Source: DATENM01 sp045807725 (GTDB taxonomy: Bacteria; Acidobacteriota; Blastocatellia; UBA7656). Taken from it: a stretch of DNA of 64,000 bases. Below, piece after piece: positions 60,206 through 64,000 of the stretch; positions within the stretch are counted from its first letter, which is position 1; every line of letters starts with the position of its first letter. Where the stretch lies: the NCBI GenBank assembly GCA_045807725.1, contig JBJMGV010000025.1:1-64000 (forward strand). The letters are read 5' to 3'. The translations under genes and the position numbers were made by a program. Below the pieces are notes generated by a model that ran no database searches, had not been told where the DNA came from, and worked only from the letters and a program-made list of their open reading frames with translations.

Positions 60206-60327
60206 TGGGAACGCGGCGACGTGAAGAAAGAGGGACACGGCGACGCGGCGACGCGGGGAAAGATGAGCGGTTTGCTTCTGTGTCTTTCCCTCGCCGCGTC
60301 GCCGTGTCTCCGTGTCTCCGCGTCGCT
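60206..60327. repeat. Word-array hairpin 13 (GACGCGGC), second copy
   Basis: Left arm at 60210-60262: GAAGAAAGAGGGACACGGCG, then ACGCGGCGACGCGGGG. Right arm at 60278-60327: TGTGTCTTTCCCTCGCCGCG, then TCGCCGTGTCTCCGTGTCTC. It matches 58148-58269 closely. It abuts the S9 peptidase stop at 60329. Confidence 0.8.
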
Positions 60328-60328
60328 C

Positions 60329-62536
60329 TTATGGCTTGCGGTCGGGCTTGCCTGGCGGGTTGCGCGGCGCGGCCTCGTCGCCGTGTTTCTTGTCCATCAC
60401 GCCGGGGCGGTCGCCTAACGCCTCAGGCTCACTCACCAGTCGCTTGCCGCTCTTCGGATCGAAGACCTGATTGCGCAGAAACTGCTCGGTCGTCCACGGC
60501 GCGCCGCCGCCGCCGAGGTACTTCTGGAACCATTCGAGGTGCGCCGTGTAATACAACGCCATCTCGTACCAACTCGGCCAGTGGCCGGCGTTCGAGTAAA
60601 CGATCAAGCGCGACGGCACTCCCATCTTTTGCAGCGCCGTGTACATCTCAAGCGCCTGCGTGTACGGCACACGGTAATCGCGCTCGCCGGTGATGACCAG
60701 ACACGGCGTCTTGAAGTTCTTCGCGTAATTCGACGGCGACCACTTCTCATATAAATCCGAGTTCCAGGGTCGGCCTTTCAAATCCCATTCGGGAAACCAC
60801 GCCTCTTCGGTCGCGCCATAAAACGACTTCAGATTGTAAATGCCCATCATCGAAGCAATGGCTTTATAGCGGTCGGTGTGGCCTTCGAGCCAGTTCATCA
60901 TATAGCCGCCATATGACCAGCCCATCGCGCCGACGCGGGTCGCGTCCACGTAAGGCAACGCTGATACCGCGTCCGTGACTTTCATTACGTCTTCGTAGAC
61001 CTTGCCGCCCCAGTCGCCTGAAATCGCCGCCGTATAGTCTTGTCCATAGCCGGTCGAGCCGTGTGGATTCGGAAACGCGACGACGTAGCCCGCGCCCGGA
61101 TAGACTTGCCAGTCGCCACGGAACGCATCCGACCATTGCGATTGTGGCCCGCCGTGCACGTTGAGGATGAGCGGATACTTCTTCGATGGATCGAAGTTGT
61201 GCGGCTTGACGATGAAGACGTGAACCTTCTTGCCGTCCGCGCCGTCCACCCACATCTGTTCCGCCGGTCGTATGTCTACTTCGTTGGCGACGGCTTCGTT
61301 GATGGTGGTCAGCCGCTTGCCGGTAGCGCGCCCGCCATTGACGAGAGTGGCGCTATAAATTTCAACCGGCGAGCCAACGGCGCTGCGCGCGTAGACGATG
61401 CGGTCGCCGTTGATGTCATAACCGAGAATCGTCGCGTCTTCGAGCGCCGGCGCGATGGCCTTTGTTGCCACGTCAACGCGATGAATCGGCTGCTGGCCTT
61501 TGAACGGGCCTGAGAAGTAGATCGTCTTTGAATCCGCCGACCACTGATAATCTTCGATCCAATCGCGGTAGCTTTCCGTCAGCACCGTGGACTGGCTCGA
61601 CTGGCGGTCGTAGATGGCCAGCCGAAAGAGGTCCGATTCATAGCCCGGCTGCTTCTGCATACGGTAAGCGATGTAGCGGCCATCGGGCGAATACTTCGGG
61701 CTGCCATCGAAAGCCGGGTTTGAAGCCGTGATGTTGCGCGGCGTCGCCGACTGGTCTGCGAGCGAGATCAGCCACAGGTCATTATTGGTCGAAGACTCAG
61801 GGTTCTTGTCGTGGTTCGAGACGCAGACCAGCTCGCGGCCATCCGGCGAGAAGTCGTACTGAAGGGGGCCGCCGAGTTGAAAGCTCGGCGCGTCAAAGTT
61901 GCCCGGCGTCACATCGCGCACGCCGCCCGATGCCACGTCAGTCAAGAAGATGTGCGTGCGCATTCCGTCTTTCCAGTCCGTCCAGTGGCGAAAGAGCAAC
62001 GAGTCGGCCATATGCGCTTTCAGCGGCCCGTTCGACCACGCCTCACTGATGCGCTTGTTGCAACTGTCGTCGCCATTACATTCGGGATAGACATCCGTAG
62101 AGAAGGCGATCCACTTGCCGTCGGGCGACCACACCGGGTCGGACACGCCCGTTGAAATACTGGTCACGCGCCGCGCTTCGCCGCCCGTAGCCGACATTAC
62201 ATAAAGATTCGGCTCGCCGTCGCGCGTGCTGATGAAAGCGATCCAGCGCCCATCGGGCGAAAAGACCGGCGAAGCCGAACTCTTATCGCCCGTGGTGATC
62301 TGCCGCGCGTTGCGCCCATCGGCATCCATCAGCCATATCTGCGTCGTGCGTTTGGCGCGCGACAAATCCGAAGTCGAGACGGCGTAAACAATCGTCTTGC
62401 TGTCGGGCGACAGATGCACGTCCGAGATGGACTTGATGCGGTAGAGGTCTTCGATGCTGAAGGCGCGCTTCTGTGCGTGCGCCGCGCTCAAGGGAAGAAT
62501 GAGTAGAATGATGAGCAGGGTCAGTCGTCGTTTCAT
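60329..62536 (-). CDS. S9 family serine peptidase (dipeptidyl/oligopeptidase type)
   Basis: 735 residues with a signal peptide (MKRRLTLLIILLILPLSAAH, cleavage near AQK). An N-terminal WD40-like propeller of TolB-type repeats (VFSPDGRWIAFISTRDGEPN, VWSPDGKWIAFSTDV, KYSPDGRYIAY; about 30-430) is followed by the hydrolase domain with nucleophile GWSYGGYMMNWLEG (Ser near 540), oxyanion region NVHGGPQSQWSDAF, Asp in ITGERDYRVPYTQA, and His in SNAGHWPSWYE. Periplasmic or secreted. The C-terminal 30 residues are Lys/Arg/Pro-rich and end at the repeat. Confidence 0.93.
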   Translation of the reverse strand: MKRRLTLLIILLILPLSAAHAQKRAFSIEDLYRIKSISDVHLSPDSKTIVYAVSTSDLSRAKRTTQIWLMDADGRNARQITTGDKSSASPVFSPDGRWIAFISTRDGEPNLYVMSATGGEARRVTSISTGVSDPVWSPDGKWIAFSTDVYPECNGDDSCNKRISEAWSNGPLKAHMADSLLFRHWTDWKDGMRTHIFLTDVASGGVRDVTPGNFDAPSFQLGGPLQYDFSPDGRELVCVSNHDKNPESSTNNDLWLISLADQSATPRNITASNPAFDGSPKYSPDGRYIAYRMQKQPGYESDLFRLAIYDRQSSQSTVLTESYRDWIEDYQWSADSKTIYFSGPFKGQQPIHRVDVATKAIAPALEDATILGYDINGDRIVYARSAVGSPVEIYSATLVNGGRATGKRLTTINEAVANEVDIRPAEQMWVDGADGKKVHVFIVKPHNFDPSKKYPLILNVHGGPQSQWSDAFRGDWQVYPGAGYVVAFPNPHGSTGYGQDYTAAISGDWGGKVYEDVMKVTDAVSALPYVDATRVGAMGWSYGGYMMNWLEGHTDRYKAIASMMGIYNLKSFYGATEEAWFPEWDLKGRPWNSDLYEKWSPSNYAKNFKTPCLVITGERDYRVPYTQALEMYTALQKMGVPSRLIVYSNAGHWPSWYEMALYYTAHLEWFQKYLGGGGAPWTTEQFLRNQVFDPKSGKRLVSEPEALGDRPGVMDKKHGDEAAPRNPPGKPDRKP

Positions 62537-62567
62537 AAAGGTGGCTCCTCTGGTGCTGAATGATGAA

Positions 62568-63434
62568 TCAAGTATTCGCGGCGTCTGCGTTGAGCGAGGT
62601 GAGCCGCGCGCTCTCGGCCCATAAACGTGCGGCTACCTGATCGTCCTGCGCTTCTGCCGATGCTCGGGCTTCGGCAGAGCGGACGAAGTATTTGCCGGTG
62701 ACTCCTTCAACGTCGGGCGAAGCGGCGAGGTAGACCGTCGTCTGCGCCCCTTTTTCCGGGCTGATCGTCAACAGCTTGATGATCGCTTCGATGGGCCTTG
62801 GCAATGCGCGAAAGATAGACGTAGCCACCGCGCCCGGATGCAGGCAGTTGGCCGTAACATTTGTGCCGGCGAGCCGCTTTGATAGCTCGCGCGTGAACAG
62901 GATGTTGGCCAGCTTGGAGTGACAGTAAGCCTTGACGCCGCTGTAGACTCGCTCGCCTTGCAGATCGTCGAAGTTGATGTGGCCGTGCTTGTGCGCGTCC
63001 GACGAGACGCTGACAATGCGTGACGGCGCGCTCCGCTTCAACAGGTCGAGCAAAAGATTGGTCAGCAAAAAATAGGCGAGGTGGTTGACGGCGAATGTCA
63101 TCTCGATGCCGGCCACAGTCGTTTCGCGCTTGCGCAGATAGACGCCGGCGTTGTTGATCAGCACGTTCAGGCGGTCGTGCGTCGCTTTGAATTCGTCGGC
63201 GAAGCGATGAATGTCGGCCTGCGATGACAGGTCGCAGAGCATCAGTTCGATTTGATTATTGCCGGTTGCCTGTTTGATCTCGGCCAGCGCCGCTTCGCCG
63301 CGCGCGCGGTCGCGGCAGACCATCACGACATGCGCGCCGAGGCGGGCAAGCTCTGTCGCGGTGACTTTGCCGATGCCGCTATTCGCGCCGGTGACGATGC
63401 AGACCTTGCTGTTCATAGTCGTGTTGTCGTTCAT
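62568..63434 (-). CDS. Short-chain dehydrogenase/reductase (retinol dehydrogenase-like)
   Basis: 288 residues. NAD(P)-binding TGANSGIGKVTATELARLGA (about 15-34), NNAGVY near 92, and the catalytic S near SVSSDAHKHG with YxxxK in AYCHSKLANILFTRELSKRL (Tyr about 169). The style is that of WW-domain oxidoreductase or retinol dehydrogenase homologues common in bacteria. Substrate unknown. Seven bases separate its start from the stop of the upstream PLP-enzyme gene, suggesting cotranscription. Confidence 0.9.
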   Translation of the reverse strand: MNDNTTMNSKVCIVTGANSGIGKVTATELARLGAHVVMVCRDRARGEAALAEIKQATGNNQIELMLCDLSSQADIHRFADEFKATHDRLNVLINNAGVYLRKRETTVAGIEMTFAVNHLAYFLLTNLLLDLLKRSAPSRIVSVSSDAHKHGHINFDDLQGERVYSGVKAYCHSKLANILFTRELSKRLAGTNVTANCLHPGAVATSIFRALPRPIEAIIKLLTISPEKGAQTTVYLAASPDVEGVTGKYFVRSAEARASAEAQDDQVAARLWAESARLTSLNADAANT

Positions 63435-63441
63435 AGGTGGA

Positions 63442-64000
63442 TCAATCCTGCAATGCCTGATCGAAATCCGCGATCAGGTCGTCGGTCGCTTCGATGCCGA
63501 CCGAGAGGCGGATGAGGCTGTCAGAGATGCCGAGCCGCACGCGGTCTTCCACGGACATTCCCGCGTGCGAAGTCGTCGCGGGCCGCGTGATTAATGTCTC
63601 GACGCCGCCGAGACTCGGCGCGACGATGGGCAGCCTGACGCGCTCAAGCACGCGCTCGGCAGCGGCGATGCCGCCCGTTACTTCAAAGCTCAGGACGCCG
63701 CCGAAGCCTTCAAACAACTCGCGCGCCCGCGTGTGCTGCGGGTGGCTTTCGAGGCCCGCGTAATTGACGTGGCTGACACGCGGATGCTTCTCCAAAAACT
63801 GCGCCAGCCGCAGGGCGCTGGCGTTTTGATAATGCACGCGCAACGCCAGCGTCTTAATGCCGCGATGCAGCAGGAAGGCGGCGTGCGGGTCCATCGTGCC
63901 GCCCAGATGATTGAGTTTGTGCCTGACCTTCTCGATCAGATCAGCGCGACCGATCACCGCGCCGGCGACAATGTCGGAGTGGCCATTTAAGTATTTAGTG
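63442..64000 (-). CDS. Cys/Met metabolism PLP-dependent enzyme (cystathionine/methionine gamma-lyase type), 5' end outside window
   Basis: The C-terminal 186 codons are in the window. At the very edge the frame reads TKYLNGHSDIVAGAV, the PLP-lysine motif of the family (Lys in the second codon). It continues HLGGTMDPHAAFLLHRGIKT, ALRVHYQNASALRLAQFLEK, PSLGGVETLITRPATTSHAG and ISDSLIRLSVGIEATDDLIA, all canonical. Gamma-lyase, gamma-synthase and homocysteine-forming members share these motifs, so the reaction cannot be settled from this half. Confidence 0.93.
   Translation of the reverse strand, partial: TKYLNGHSDIVAGAVIGRADLIEKVRHKLNHLGGTMDPHAAFLLHRGIKTLALRVHYQNASALRLAQFLEKHPRVSHVNYAGLESHPQHTRARELFEGFGGVLSFEVTGGIAAAERVLERVRLPIVAPSLGGVETLITRPATTSHAGMSVEDRVRLGISDSLIRLSVGIEATDDLIADFDQALQD

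Overview
This 64 kb stretch of GC-rich chromosome comes from a Gram-negative, LPS-making bacterium. Lipid A and Kdo genes (lpxK, waaA), a conserved ispE-tRNA-Gln-prs-rplY-pth-rpsF-rpsR-rplI-dnaB-alr block, very large secreted multidomain proteins and repeat-filled intergenic spacers together suggest an Acidobacteriota member, perhaps Blastocatellia-like. That assignment is inferred from gene content and was not computed.

Layout. 1-250: the 5' end of a transposase and its flanking repeats. 384-3352: a cyclase-family hydrolase, a KDPG-aldolase homologue lacking its Schiff-base lysine, and two secreted proteins. 3353-3838: a composite repeat element. 3826-7009: lpxK, waaA and efp on the minus strand. 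7235-8056: a cysteine-cluster protein and a thioredoxin-like ferredoxin. 8163-19159: two giant divergent secreted proteins, both ExeM/NucH-type nucleases; one carries Calx-beta, Ig-like and HYR modules, the other is fused to a gingipain-type C25 protease. 19160-20043: a second, longer copy of the composite repeat element. 20042-33172: mostly metabolic and stress genes (J-domain membrane protein, GAF protein, manC/manB, haem-binding protein, gluconokinase, 1-Cys peroxiredoxin, Lrp regulator, DMT exporter, DinB protein, class V aminotransferase, RIC iron-sulfur repair protein, ispE). 33238-41204: the conserved translation/replication block, in which dnaB is split by a class 3 intein. 41441-44333: a serine palmitoyltransferase-like enzyme, a ketosynthase and an acyl carrier protein, consistent with a long-chain-base or specialised lipid pathway. 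44506-54740: O-antigen ligase/TPR protein, a secreted protein sharing a C-terminal domain with the giant nuclease, mglBA, a PIN toxin-antitoxin pair, an M20 peptidase and a lytic transglycosylase. 55294-64000: an inward-rectifier K+ channel, BNR-repeat and SYLF proteins, a bicupin, a FAD amine oxidase, an S9 peptidase, an SDR, and the C-terminal part of a Cys/Met-metabolism PLP enzyme cut by the window edge.

The most unusual property is intergenic. About sixteen spacers carry arrays of degenerate 7- or 8-base words followed by the reverse-complement array, so that each spacer can fold into a long hairpin. Each locus uses a different word but the same architecture. This recalls the heptanucleotide STRR sequences of filamentous cyanobacteria. 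They coexist with short palindromic repeats set in strikingly regular arrays (periods of 50-51, 66-67 and 52 bp).
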